From NCBI GenBank assembly GCA_015499995.1, contig JADNRV010000002.1:186001-250000 (forward strand): DNA of 64,000 nt, in the 5' to 3' direction. Positions 1 to 11,026 of this stretch are shown here, piece by piece. A model generated the notes under the pieces. The model made no database searches, had not been told where the DNA came from, and saw only the letters and a list, made by a program, of their open reading frames with translations. Every line of letters begins with the position of its first letter. The stretch's first letter is position 1. The translations under genes were made by a program, and so were the position numbers. The DNA is from Flammula alnicola. Its lineage: Eukaryota; Basidiomycota; Agaricomycetes; Agaricales; Strophariaceae.

Positions 1-975
1 CCGAGACAGTTGTTACTGACTTGTTCAGAGTGGAGTCAACTATTGCAGGAGTAGATGGTACTTTTGCTTGGGGATTTGAAGATGGCTGAGACTGGGGACG
101 AAGGCCAAAAGATGCAAGGTATGCTCTAGCATCCCTCAGAGAGGGGTTTGTGCGCAAAATCGACAGGATAAAATCCTAGCATAGGGGCAACATGAACACA
201 GGGCTAGCATAAGACCAAGACACATACATTGTCTTGTGGGGGCGCATCATCGGATGGCTCTGAAGGTGGCCTTCCGCCGCGTACCGTCTAAACGAGATTT
301 GTCATTAGAGCAATGGCAAAGAAGAGAAAGGAAAGAACGAACTGCATAAAGGGCCTTGGTCGAACGAGGGGCCTTGGATCGTACGGCAGCCGCAATACGG
401 GTACAAGACGACGGATTATGAAGGATCATAGGAGGAAAGCAGAGAAGGATGGGGAATCATGAGGATTCGGAGTCAGTTTTATGCAAGGGCGAGGGGAAGC
501 AGTTTATCGAAATTTTGTCTGATAAGATATCCCTAAACCTAGGGAAAATATAATTGCTGTGCTGTGACCTTTTTCATCTCCGCGTTACACAGTCAGCAGC
601 ACTTGTTTATAGCTCATCTGGTCAATTCTAGTATGTACTGCCCATCAGAACTCATTAATAGCTTCTCCACATTAATGCTATTGGCGTTGATCAGCCAACG
701 TGCTTGTGACTAGACACCTGCGTTACAATAGCTCATGTCGTATTCGACTCGGCGCACCGCTCCCATCTCTTCATGCAGCATTCTTCGCAATTATCCGGAA
801 TTTGTCTCCACCGGGTTCTTCTCTAGAAGAGCGTCTAGAAAAGCGAAACTTCGGCGATTGGTCAGAGGTTGCACAATTCCCTCATCTGAAATCGTTTTTT
901 CATCGCGCGATTTCATCTATTCGCCAGGTCCTACGAGTAGTACGTATATATGGATCATCGCATGCAAACGGTGTG
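1..975. other. Intergenic stretch, no gene recognised
   Basis: No open frame here resembles a known protein and no chain of exons could be built. The longest frames are about 60-110 codons, overlap each other and lack a family signature. It lies downstream of the F-box gene. The window edge may cut a gene whose body is to the left. Confidence 0.4.
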
Positions 976-2696
976 CTAGAACACCAGAACTCGATACTCC
1001 CTGCATTCTACCTGTGCGTCAATTGTAGTCAGTAATAGAATTCTCCGATGGTGTAGGACACGCACGTCAACTATAACGATATTATCTTCACTGCACATCA
1101 CTTTGCAGTGCCCATGGGCGTCTTCCAAGTGGAGGACATTCGACCAATATGGAAGATCTGTGATTATGTCCTGGTAAAACGGATTTCCGGCAGCGATGAT
1201 GCTTGATGATGTCTCGATAAACCCATGCGCCTCAGATTCATCCGACCGTTGGGCGTCTCTTCGAAGCGCCAGATCATTAAAGTCGTACAGCCGCACGGAA
1301 AGTCCACATTTTCCGCCTAGCGCTGGCTCGGCTGTCACGAATTTGGTTCCATAGACATAGCAAACCCAGACATTCGAAGGCTCAAGCCTTGATGTCATTT
1401 GCATTCGAGTATCTCCCGGAATCCACGATTCCCAGTCGTGGAAGTCATCTGCGTCTTCCAGGACAGATAACAGGTGTGTCGACGGTACGAAATGGATTAA
1501 GTTTTTGTCAACATGGCCCACTGTGAGCGAAATAGTCAGAACGAGGATGAAATACTCTGCATCCCGCGAGAAGGATACTGTGGTGTTTTCTCCCGATAAA
1601 AACCCAGGATCGGCACGAATTTCGAAGGAATGAACCCAGCTGTCCTCATCTAACGGTGGATATACAAAGAATTGTCCAGTTTCAGCATCGTAAATCTCCA
1701 GGCGTTCAGATGATTCCTCTCTGAAATTTATCGCGTGGAGAAGGGGACGACCATCTTCATCTACGAGAGAGAGAACAATCCATCGATCTGACAAAAGTGA
1801 AAACGAGTGCAGATCTTCATGGAAAATATTCTGGTAGAAGGCATCAAGAGAATAATCAGGAAAAGGCATGTAAGGTCACTCACTACTAGTAGCTCACTAG
1901 TTTTCCAATCCCATAGTCCGACTTCGTTCTCTGGTATTGAAGAAGGGAAAAAGTAAACACCGATGAGATCCCCAAATATTTGTATATTGTATGACACCTC
2001 GATGTCACTTTCTACCTGAGGAAGCGATAACACAGCGTTTTTGGCAAGTGGGTGGGGTTTTCCGGTGGACAGAGATCGCAGGTGAAGGCGATATTCCTGT
2101 TCAGCTTCTAAACGTGTGCTATCTTTGTTAGGGTGCCATTTACTTCTGATTCAACGGGACACCCACCACCATTTGGGCTCTCCATCAGCACAAGGAGGTC
2201 TTGTGGTGGATCGATAGCAAAGTCGCGAACTCTCATTCCAAAATCAGGACCCAATTTCCATGACCTCTCTTCTATTCCTCGTAAATCTGAAGGAAGTTGG
2301 TGGAAAACCAATTCGCCTTGAGGGGTTGTTTGTGCTAGCACCCCTCCGAAAAGCTCCCACAGGCCCCCGTCAGCCATCGGAATCTTCAACTCTCTGCTCC
2401 ATTTAAGGTTCTTCCAGGCAGACTGGTGATTTTCGAGGCATTGTAGCTGGTCCGCTGAGGATGTCGTACAGCTTTGAGATCTATCCCTTTGTCCCGATAC
2501 AGCGAGTTCGATGATGTACTGCAATGAGGCTGTTCCGATTATCAGGTCCCTAAACTTGGAACAGACCTATCACGAGAATGGGTATATTAGGATTTAGGCG
2601 CCCAGATGATCACCGCTGTCATACCTCCATACATGCCAAAAGGTTTTGATAGTCCAAATTCCCTAATATTTGGATGAAGAGTTCATTTGGGAGCAT
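976..2696 (-). CDS. F-box protein of the Agaricomycete expanded type, one apparent frameshift
   Basis: The product probably recruits substrates to an SCF ubiquitin ligase. Exon 1 (2696-2625) encodes the F-box start MLPNELFIQILGNL, and the box continues across a 58-bp intron (2624-2567) into VCSKFRDLIIG in exon 2 (2566-1884). Exon 3 (1830-976) follows a 53-bp intron beginning GTGAGT, joined as LLV|NIFHEDLHS. The C-terminal part is beta-rich, as in the large F-box families of mushrooms, where it is thought to bind substrate. Near 2110 the frame shifts by one base: the segment ending NGTLTKIAHV meets a stop, while the other frame continues as RLEAEQEYRLHLRSLSTG. The rest of the gene is well preserved, so either a recent one-base deletion or a sequence error explains it. 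F-box identity is firm; the substrate is unknown. Confidence 0.75.
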
Positions 2697-3334
2697 GATG
2701 ATACAAATTGTCGGGATTTTCTGTTTCTTTTTGGTTTCTTTCCTCGTCGGTTTGTGCTCGATCATATCTATTTGAGGGTGGTCACAGCTTACATACACAA
2801 GCCTTATGTAGTCACCACCACATTTCCGTTCAGTAGCTTACCTTTTGTCTTCGTACTACGTACTCGTCGTTCACCTCAACAGAGCTCGGTCCTTTACCTT
2901 GTGTGACTCCCGCTCTCAGTGGTTTCCTGTCCATTGCCACGACAGGTTTACAAGTGGTCATGCATTCAAATGATTCGTGAGTGGTCATTTTTTCTGGTGG
3001 TCACTTTGCAGGACCATTGGATCGCTTTTGATTATGGGTTTTCTTATAGAATAGTACATAAAGCAATGACAAGAAATTATTGTTTCAGACATGCCAACAA
3101 TTTTACAGCAATATATGTACCAATGATTGAACTATGGACAGCAAGGAAAAAGCTATGCGACTACAAAGTATGAGGTATGAGACATGTTACAGGTGTTACA
3201 TTTTGCAAGAGAGGGTCGCTGGCTATGAAAGAAGTAAAATACACAATAGTCCAAACGAGAGTGCTGTTCGAGTTATTGCATTAACGGAGCGTCTAAATGT
3301 CTTTCATAAAACGGAACATACGGAAAGCAAGGGT
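2697..3334. other. Intergenic, AT-rich
   Basis: This lies between the start of the F-box gene and the 3' end of the 549-residue gene, both on the minus strand, so it should hold the F-box promoter. The open frames present are short and unlike any family. I see no repeat. Confidence 0.4.
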
Positions 3335-4984
3335 TTAGCAATGATTGAAGTCGGCTTGGTCGCGAACGTATTCGGCCAGGTCTTCGAGATAAATCCTACA
3401 TATGTTCTCGTATCGCTCATCGACGGCCTTGGTCTTGCTGGTCATGGTCTTCTTCTGGTCATTCTTGTTCAAAGTTTCTTGGTTTTCAGCGATGTTCTTC
3501 AGACGCAAACGGAACCCTATCTCGTCATTCGGGGCCCAGATGCCACCGTTACTACCAAAGTGGTTCGCGACGAAGATGCTGGGGTGCTGGAACCAAGACA
3601 GGCGCGGAGGATCCAACATGCCCGCTTTATCGTAATGTGGTACTAAATGAAACTTATTAGCCACGAAATTAGAATATATATACTCGAAGTAACCATTTGC
3701 GGTATCATAGACGCCCATGACAAACTCTTTTTCTCGAGTTGAAAGAGCATCATCGTGTACTGTCACGGCACACCAGACGGAGGGTTCGATACTAGTAGGC
3801 TCCGAAACCTCGCCTTGCTCGTCCAATTCTTCTTGCTTGACTTCTATTCCCTTTTCCGTGACCTTGCAATCAATTTGTATGTAGTCTCTCTTGTCGATTG
3901 ACCTTGCAATGATCGAATCCAAGCGGAAATACATGGTATAGGCATCTCCATCGAAGGCGGCGCGTTCGGTAGGACCTTGCATAACCATACGCAGGCGATG
4001 TGCTTGCTCGCTCTCGTTCAGTTGGTATAACCGTCGAATGAGTCCACCGTGACCGATGACAGCACGCCCTCGAGGGCTGGAGAAGAATCTTTCTCGTTCG
4101 TCCTCATATTCAGCAAAATCAGTAAGGTTAAAATCGCGGTCGGGGGCTTTGAGATGGCCAATGCCGGACTTGAACTGCACGACAGGTCTGTTGGTCACTT
4201 TCTGGACCTTGAATGTACGGAATGGGAGTCCAAAGTGTTGAAACCATTTGACAAGCGTCTCGAGATTCTTGCCCCACCCTTTTCGAATAGCCATGACGAC
4301 CGATGTTGCTTCCTCGACCGCCATGAACCAGCTGTATTTTTCGCCTATGGCTTTGGGTGAAATATAGTAAAAATTTTGAATGTGGCCTGCCCGCTCCAGT
4401 CTGACTCTATCCACGTTTATGAGTGATTGGGAGGGGTGTAGGTATCGTCTGTTTTCATGGTGAAGATCCGACAGGGACCATATGAGACCCGATGCATTGG
4501 CGTAATTTTGTAGGCAATCTGCAAAGTATTCGATATCGAATACATATTTTACATCGTCTTGGCGCTTTTCCACTCCTCGGACGCCCAGATAATGCACCCA
4601 GTTCTTCTGTACCGTATCCGGTACCACGGAACGTATCAGCATAGGATTAGGCTCGACGAACCCGTAACGCAGCGAAAGCCAAGAAAGGATGCTCCAATCT
4701 CGTTGTTGAGGGTCTCGTTGGTCGCGCATGAGCATACTGTCCGTAAGGCGATTGCAGTGTCGAATGCCGTCTGGGTCGTTCTCCTCGGAAGTCGAGGAAA
4801 TTTCGAGCGCAATGTATGTCGGTTGTCGTGATGACGGATTGTGCAAAAGGATTCGGAATGCCGCGTTTTTGTCTGCATCACGTGACAGGGAAATATCTTC
4901 CGCACTGGACGGCAGCAAGGGCCCGGTCGAATTAAATAAGTAAATAAGCGTTGCGGCGTCTTCAACGTCTGACTCGGACCCCAC
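3335..4984 (-). CDS. Hypothetical protein, 549 aa, single exon
   Basis: An uninterrupted 549-codon frame without introns, which is unusual in this intron-rich window. I do not recognise the family. The protein is soluble-looking: no signal peptide or membrane segment is visible, the N-terminus is acidic (MGSESDVEDAATL), the middle has several Trp/Tyr-rich blocks (about residues 215-235, KYSWFMAVEEATSVV), and an acidic stretch rich in Glu lies near residues 380-400. The C-terminal third again has aromatic blocks (FVANHFGSNGGIWAPNDEIGF). The start at 4984 is the first ATG in the frame. Length and composition make it a probable real gene, but the function is unknown. Intronless structure would also fit a retrocopy or an element-borne ORF; nothing else supports that. 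Confidence 0.6.
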   Translation of the reverse strand: MGSESDVEDAATLIYLFNSTGPLLPSSAEDISLSRDADKNAAFRILLHNPSSRQPTYIALEISSTSEENDPDGIRHCNRLTDSMLMRDQRDPQQRDWSILSWLSLRYGFVEPNPMLIRSVVPDTVQKNWVHYLGVRGVEKRQDDVKYVFDIEYFADCLQNYANASGLIWSLSDLHHENRRYLHPSQSLINVDRVRLERAGHIQNFYYISPKAIGEKYSWFMAVEEATSVVMAIRKGWGKNLETLVKWFQHFGLPFRTFKVQKVTNRPVVQFKSGIGHLKAPDRDFNLTDFAEYEDERERFFSSPRGRAVIGHGGLIRRLYQLNESEQAHRLRMVMQGPTERAAFDGDAYTMYFRLDSIIARSIDKRDYIQIDCKVTEKGIEVKQEELDEQGEVSEPTSIEPSVWCAVTVHDDALSTREKEFVMGVYDTANGYFEYIYSNFVANKFHLVPHYDKAGMLDPPRLSWFQHPSIFVANHFGSNGGIWAPNDEIGFRLRLKNIAENQETLNKNDQKKTMTSKTKAVDERYENICRIYLEDLAEYVRDQADFNHC

Positions 4985-5257
4985 TCTTTGTCCTATGCTC
5001 GCTGTCTCATGCTTGGTGTATGTTCAATCTTACATGAGTAACGATGTGAACATGAGGTAGCTGTAGCGTATGCGGAAGATGTATAGAGCGCGTTATGTGG
5101 GGAAAGCCGTGAGGCTTTTGGTCTAACAGAAATCCCATTCGGGACCGAGACGAGCTGCGATTCCCAGAGTTTAGGAGTTCTGCGACGCATCCAGAGAGTC
5201 TGGGTCCCCACATGTCAGGAGCAGGTACTAATGGCCTTTGTTGTGGTGAGCGGTGGA

Positions 5258-5824
5258 CTAGTCTGATCTCGGTGCACTGTATTCTCTCATCCGTTTTGTT
5301 CTTCGTGGTGGAGATTCAGTTTCGGAGTGAGTTAGAGGTGATGGAGAGCGGCGGCGCCTGCGACTGGTGCTCTGTTCATAGAGTAAACTGTCGGTGGGTG
5401 ATAGGGACCTGTCGCTTGTGTCTGTTTCAGGTGTCGCGTGCTTTGCTTCTCTGCGTCTATGGTCGGCGGCCAAGGATCTTGACCGGCTGCTATGTTCTGA
5501 ATCGGATGACTCAGCTCCAGGATCTATTGGCTCATCGTAGATAGGCGAGGTCGCCCTGCTGCTTGTATTTGACTCAGGTGATTTATATTCGTCGTCGGCG
5601 GGTGCGTGTTTGGTGGAAGAGGGCAGCCTTCTTCCTCGTCTTGGTTCGGAGTTCGATGTCGAGGACCTATCATCCGTTGTTTCATCATCGGAAAGGGAGT
5701 GGGTCCTGCTACTTTGTAGCGATCCTGGTGACTCAGATCTGAGGTCAGTCGGCGATGTTGAGGCAGCCCGCCTTGCGAGCTCTCGCTCCAAGCTGATTGA
5801 GTTGATGCAGGGCACGAGATTCAA
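5258..5824 (-). CDS. Ser/Arg-rich low-complexity protein, 188 aa, doubtful
   Basis: The open frame encodes a protein dominated by Ser, Arg, Asp, Glu and Pro, with RS-like runs near the C-terminus (TSRRRRRSPSPLTHSETESP) and many SP/SD pairs, as in disordered nuclear or splicing-related proteins. There is no folded domain. It lies next to a GC-rich minisatellite and downstream of a degenerate repetitive ORF on the same strand. It could be a tail exon of a larger repetitive gene rather than a gene of its own. The composition bias alone could hold a frame open, so I keep confidence low. Confidence 0.3.
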   Translation of the reverse strand: MNLVPCINSISLERELARRAASTSPTDLRSESPGSLQSSRTHSLSDDETTDDRSSTSNSEPRRGRRLPSSTKHAPADDEYKSPESNTSSRATSPIYDEPIDPGAESSDSEHSSRSRSLAADHRRREAKHATPETDTSDRSLSPTDSLLYEQSTSRRRRRSPSPLTHSETESPPRRTKRMREYSAPRSD

Positions 5825-5859
5825 GGTGCGCGTGTGAATTCGCAGTCATGGGTGCCATT

Positions 5860-6115
5860 AAGTTTGGGTTTGGGTGCGGATATGGGTGTAGGTGTGGGGA
5901 GGAACCGGTGCGCCGAGCAGTGGTGAGCACCCGTAGTGTGTGGGAGCATAGGTGCGAGGGCGCATGAGTGCGGAGGTGCATGGGTGCGTGGGTGCAAAGT
6001 GCATGAGCGTGAGGGCGCATAGGTGCATGGGTGCGAGGGCGCATGGGAGTGAGGATGCGAGGGTGCGTGGGTGCAGCGGTGTGGGTGCATGGGTGCAGGT
6101 GGCAGGTGCATGTTG
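5860..6115. repeat. Degenerate GGTGCATGG-type minisatellite
   Basis: The plus strand carries many imperfect copies of short G-rich words such as GGTGCATGGGTGC, GGGCGCATGAGTGC and GGTGCGAGGGCGC in series. The unit is about 7-12 bp with variable spacing. On the minus strand this gives His/Pro/Cys-rich frames in all phases, the hallmark of a repeat rather than a gene. Confidence 0.75.
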
Positions 6116-6179
6116 TGACGGCACCGGTGGTGGTGTGTAAAGTGGTATGTAAAGGGGTTTGTTAGTGATCTGTGGACTG

Positions 6180-6815
6180 TTAGGCAGGGTGGTAATCGAC
6201 TAACCGTAACACGTTGGCAGCCTGCTTCCTGTTGAGGATGTATGCCATTGTTCTGGCAATGCGGTCTTCGTTGATTCGGCTGATGTCGAAGGCGGGGATT
6301 GGGCTCTGCGGATCCAGCGCATCATGCCATTCACGGCGGACTTCAGCCTGGTACTGGAGGAGGGAGGCTTCACCATCGGGTTCGAATCTGATTTGGTGGG
6401 CTTCTAGGCATATGTAGAATTTGTCGAGGGCGGCAATGTATTTGTTGGCCCACCCGGTGCTGGCCATCCAGTGCAGGAGGGTCGTTTTGGCGATGGTCAT
6501 TTGGCGCCAGGTTAGCGCGTCATCTGGAACTACGTTTGGAGATGGGTTGGATGTCGAGGAGGGGCGTAGGATGGTAGTTCCGTCAATTTGTGCGAAGGTA
6601 AGGGCATCACGCGTGGCGGAGTGGTCGTGCGTTGCAGCTTCCGCAAGACCTTCGGGCGTGAAATAGTACAGCTCGACGTATTCGAGCTCTCGCAGCTTGT
6701 TGATGGCGAAGGTGGATGGTCTAGGAATGGCGGTGGATGGCGGTGGCAGATTGGCTTCGAAGTCTCAGATTTGGGACTTTGCAGGGCGTGGCAGTTGGTG
6801 GCCGGTGGGATCCAT
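6180..6815 (-). pseudogene. Repetitive-family ORF with an in-frame stop
   Basis: Starting from an ATG at 6815-6813 the frame reads MDPTGHQLPRPAKSQI, meets TGA at 6767-6765, then continues in the same frame for about 195 codons: a Pro-rich linker, AINKLRELEYVELYYFTPEG near 6700-6640, and a helical part ending VLRLVDYHPA at 6180. The post-stop part resembles a protein I recall as repeated in Agaricomycete genomes and possibly mobile-element-linked (gag-like); that recollection is weak. Either the ATG is wrong and an upstream exon joins after the stop, or this is a decayed copy. No helicase, reverse transcriptase or integrase sequence is next to it. Confidence 0.4.
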
Positions 6816-7484
6816 CCTTGGTGTGGCTCAGAGCGTTGGTTGTATCAAGACGAGTGGAGACTGGAGTGATGACGTGTCACGGGCTCTGGGCATGGAAGTG
6901 AGGTCTCAAGAGTCTTAGAGAGTGTGTGTTGCCTAGGAAAGAGCCAGTTGGGTTTGACAGGTAAAAGAAAGCGAGACTGCAGGCCGGAGCCTCAGCCTGC
7001 TCGTCGAGCACCGTCGCATGGTGGCAGTCACAGACAAGAATGGTCACATTAGCCGAGACTGTCACCGCGTGTACAAAGACACTCTAACCCTAAACTCATT
7101 CTTCACACGTGATAGAGCAAAATTACCCTGTTACTTTGACGATTGTTGTTTTAACATCACCTTTTTCATTCTTCAAGTTATATCCATTTAATACTACTGA
7201 ATTATACGAAATCCGACATGCCGTCAGATGCTCCGAAGTCCAATACGGGAACCAAGGCGAGTAGCGATGAAATAGACTCCACTGTCAAGACACGTCGCTA
7301 ATATATGGGATCGGGATATAGCTCTTTCAGCAAGATATTGTACAGAAAATATCCTCCCCAGATTACTTTGGAATAGTTTTGGTATGGATGCTATTCCCCT
7401 GTCTTATCAAGCAAAGCCCTAATCCGTCTTGTGCTATAGAGATGTTGGCACGACGCCGAAGACGTACCGCCCGCCGTACCTCCT
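6816..7484. other. Intergenic, likely UBE2O promoter
   Basis: No protein-coding frame of note. The AT-rich half (about 7080-7480) directly precedes the UBE2O start codon and probably carries its promoter and 5' UTR. Confidence 0.4.
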
Positions 7485-10400
7485 ATGGATCCCTTGATGC
7501 GACCTCTCTCCTATGGCGAAGTCGGTGTAACCTTCCTCTCTCATGGAGGAGAGCGACAGATCCTTCATGAATCCGATCTCCGACTCGTAGACCGCACCCT
7601 GCAGCCAGGTGATTATTGCAAACGCTCTTTTGATGATGTTCGGGCTGGCGTAGTCACCAACATTAAGGTTAAGTGCCATATTGCGCACGCGATTAGCGGC
7701 GAAAAAGTACCAGCATGGCGAACTCTGGAGGACCTGGAGGATAGAGCAGATGCGGAGATTGGGGATTATGTTGCTTATGACGATTGGATAGGCCAGGTAT
7801 GTCATGATCCTTTTCCCGACGGTGCATTATACTGACCACCATTAGATTATTGAGGTTCGTAGCCAACTCCTCCTTTACATATTTGGTAGTGATTCACCGG
7901 CAGGATTTTTAGGTATTTGACGAGTCCATTGTGCAAGTTTCCACAGGACAGCTCGTCCGGCTTCCTGAACTAGGATCGCGACTTACTGTCGGAGAGACTG
8001 GTGCTGTTAGTTTATATCATTTCTTCTTAATGTCAATAACATTGACATAATTTCTGTAGACTATTCTGCCGCTTCCACCAGGCGGTATGCAAAACCTATT
8101 TGGATTCTTGCAGGGAAACAACGAAGGAAAAGAGGTCGTCATAGACGTTAAGCACAACACATATGCTGTTGCTTGGCTCGCTTTGAACCAATCGGTTAGC
8201 ATTTCGCGAGACAAACTTCAGCAGCATCTGACCGTGATGTTCATTAGCTCGAACCCGCCATCGCAGAGAAGAAAACACGGCCTAAACAGTTTTGGTCCGG
8301 CCAAGACTTGGGGCGCCTTACATTGATCCGTGGCCGATCTGATTTGGAAATGCGCGTTGGCGACCGGGTTCATCTCAAAGATGCGAAAGGACTGCCCTGG
8401 ACAGAGCATGGTCAAGAAGGAGACGCAACGGGCGTGGTGCAAGTGCAAACATTTTTAGTCACGGAGACTGTCACGGAGCTCGACATATTATGGCAGGATG
8501 GAACTCGGGAGACGCTCAAGTCGGTTGAAGTCATTCCATATTTGAATCCAGACGAATATGATTGCTGGTAAGACATTGCAGACAATACATCTTCCTTCGA
8601 TTTTTAATGTTGCTATAGGCCAGGAGATCATGTAGTGTGGAAGAATGAAGGAGAAACGCGACCGGCTATTGTTCAATCTGTGAACGCTGCTGACAGGACG
8701 GCATTGATACTTTTCCCAGATACAGGAGCCATCGAACTAGCTTCTCTGTTAGAACTTGACCCTCACGGAAATTCTGACAACGATGCAAATAATCTACAGG
8801 CAGCTTCTGAGGGCTTTGGAGTCCGTCGTGGGGACTTTGTGTTTATACATAGGCCTGGGACAACGAACGGGCTGGAGAAGCCTAAAGTGCCACGGATTGG
8901 CGAGATAGAACCTTGGGTTCGCGAGAATCCCTTTGTTGACGGTGAATTTTCGGGTTGGAGGAAAGAATTGCAGGAGATCGGGTCTAATATTGCTGCGCAA
9001 CGTACTGTCAACCATCCCACGGAGAAAATGATTCAACGGCCAGCTAAAGGCGATGGCAAATTATCTTGGTGTGGTGAAGTCACAGGAGTATGTTTTTCCT
9101 CTGATATCATCGTACCGAGCTCACACTTTTCACTCTGACCCAGTTAAATTTAGACGGAACTGTGGAAGTTATGCACCCTGATTGGACAGTCGAAACTTAC
9201 CCATTGGAGCGCCTTACTCGCCTCTACGACGGCATCGAACAACTGGAAGACGATGCGTGGGATGCCGGGTCTGAAGGCTATCATTCATACAGCGACGACG
9301 GTGAAGACGAACAGGCTTGGGCAATGGATGAAGATGGAGTGTGGCGTCCTGAACTACCTAATGATGAATGGGAGGACATGTCTTCCACTGGAGGAATCCA
9401 CGGTGACGAAGACGAGGACATTGATGTCATTGAAGGTGAAGGAGAGATTATGGAGGTTGATGAAGAGCTATGGGATTCAGAAGCTGTCGTGCCCGACATC
9501 AACGAGACCGACCTCCAGCAAGATCGACGAGCGGCTGCAAAGAAAGAAAGTAATACTAATTTAGAGTCCTCCAACGCATCAACTGTTGCTGAAACTCCTC
9601 ATGAACATGACAAAGAAACGGATTCCGATGACAGCAGTAGATGGAGCCGATTTGAGATCTTGTCTTCTGCGCCGCCTGATCACGCTTTCTTCTCTACTCC
9701 TCCCGCTCAACCATCCAAAGCTTTCTTGGGGCGTCTCAGCAGAGAATACCGCGTGCTTAAAAGCAGTCTGCCAGGTTTATATTCTGTGTAACGTGATTTT
9801 CCTGTGCATTAACTTGGCGCCTTGTTAGATTCTATCATGGTTCGCGCATATGAGGACAGGACGGATCTCCTTCGGTCTCTGATAATCGGACCTGAAAATA
9901 CGCCATATCAAGATGCCCCATTCGTGATCGACTGGATGCTGGATTCCAACTTCCCACATAGTCCTCCAATTGCGCATTTCCTAAGTTGGACAAATGGCAA
10001 TGGTCGAGGTACGTTTCTTTTCATTGTGCATGAGTACTAAAGAAACTGAAGTGGTCGTTACGACAGTGAACCCGTAGGTCTGATTATATGTGCATATTTA
10101 TTGTATTCTGACCCTTTTGTTGCTGTTCAGCAATCTATACGAGGAGGGTAAAGTATGTTTATCTATACTTGGAACATGGAGTGGGGATAAGCACGAAGTC
10201 TGGAGTGCCTCTCGCTCGTCCTTACTCCAAGCGCTTGTATCAATACAGGGATTAGTTCTGGTGAAAGAGCCGTGCGTATTACCCTTTATTTTCGCCTTCT
10301 CACACTAACGTCTTGAGTCCAGGTGGTTCTGCGAACCCGCTTACGAGAAACTGAGAGGAACGGACGAAGGAACTGTGAACAGGTTTGTCCAGGTTACAGT

Positions 10401-10757
10401 CAGTGAAAACCTTGTTGCTGACTTTCTGCGTCCAGTCGACTATATAGCGAAAAGGCCTACGTCCTCTCTCGCGGATTCGTGCGGCGTGCCCTCGAAATTC
10501 CCCTAGGTGGACTCAACTCGGAAATAACATATTTGTATTATAACCAGCACCGCCTGCAAAAGGTCGTCGACGACGCGGAAAGTCTCATACGGAAGAGCAA
10601 GGCAAGCCCAGAAATTACCCCGGAGGAGCAAGACCTTGCAGTTCCAAGGCTGACGGCAGGAGGGATTATCGCATTAGAACGGACACTAATTAAACTACGG
10701 GGTTTCCTCCAGCAGCGCCCACCTACCGATGACACAGCATCATCTTCATCCTCTTAA
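7485..10757 (+). CDS. UBE2O: UBE2O-type E2/E3 hybrid ubiquitin-conjugating enzyme
   Basis: Large E2 that transfers ubiquitin without a separate E3; in animals it clears unassembled ribosomal and other basic proteins. Twelve exons join into one closed frame of 892 residues: 7485-7796, 7846-7854, 7913-8005, 8060-8194, 8248-8567, 8619-9087, 9144-9774, 9829-10008, 10067-10073, 10131-10271, 10323-10382, 10436-10757. The N-terminal half carries SH3/KOW-like conserved blocks ([24 protein letters not shown]). A long acidic linker follows (about residues 450-560). The UBC domain starts near residue 630; the active Cys is in [13 protein letters not shown] (Cys 728), followed by [20 protein letters not shown], typical of UBE2O/UBC24. 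A coiled segment ([16 protein letters not shown]) closes the protein. The exons of 9 and 7 nt are required to keep the frame. Confidence 0.93.
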
Positions 10758-11026
10758 TCATGCGCTTTCTTTTCTAGACATGTAAATAAATATTTCAATC
10801 GGGCCAATGTCCTAAGCATCCATGCATCCCGCTGCGCTAGCGATAAAAAACCGGTGCTAAGATAGGAAAAAGAAAAGTATCAAATCCAGTTTGAAATGTC
10901 TATTATGTAAAGCTACAGTAACCACGAAACGAATGGCACAGGAGGCATGTACAAGGGAGTACACTCTGTCTCCTGATGGAGTTACATCCACTAAATAAAT
11001 ACTTTACACACAGGAGCCAAGGGCGG
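10758..11026. other. Convergent 3' intergenic region
   Basis: Short gap between the 3' ends of UBE2O (+) and KRE6 (-); only untranslated and terminator sequence is expected. No further feature seen. Confidence 0.5.

Noticed and set aside
5745..6124. Three overlapping His/Pro/Cys-rich minus-strand frames
   Set aside because: They are open only because of the underlying minisatellite and exist in all phases at once.
9281..9574. Minus-strand Ser-rich frame inside UBE2O
   Set aside because: It is the antisense of the acidic linker of UBE2O, where GAA/GAT codons read as Ser/Phe on the other strand.
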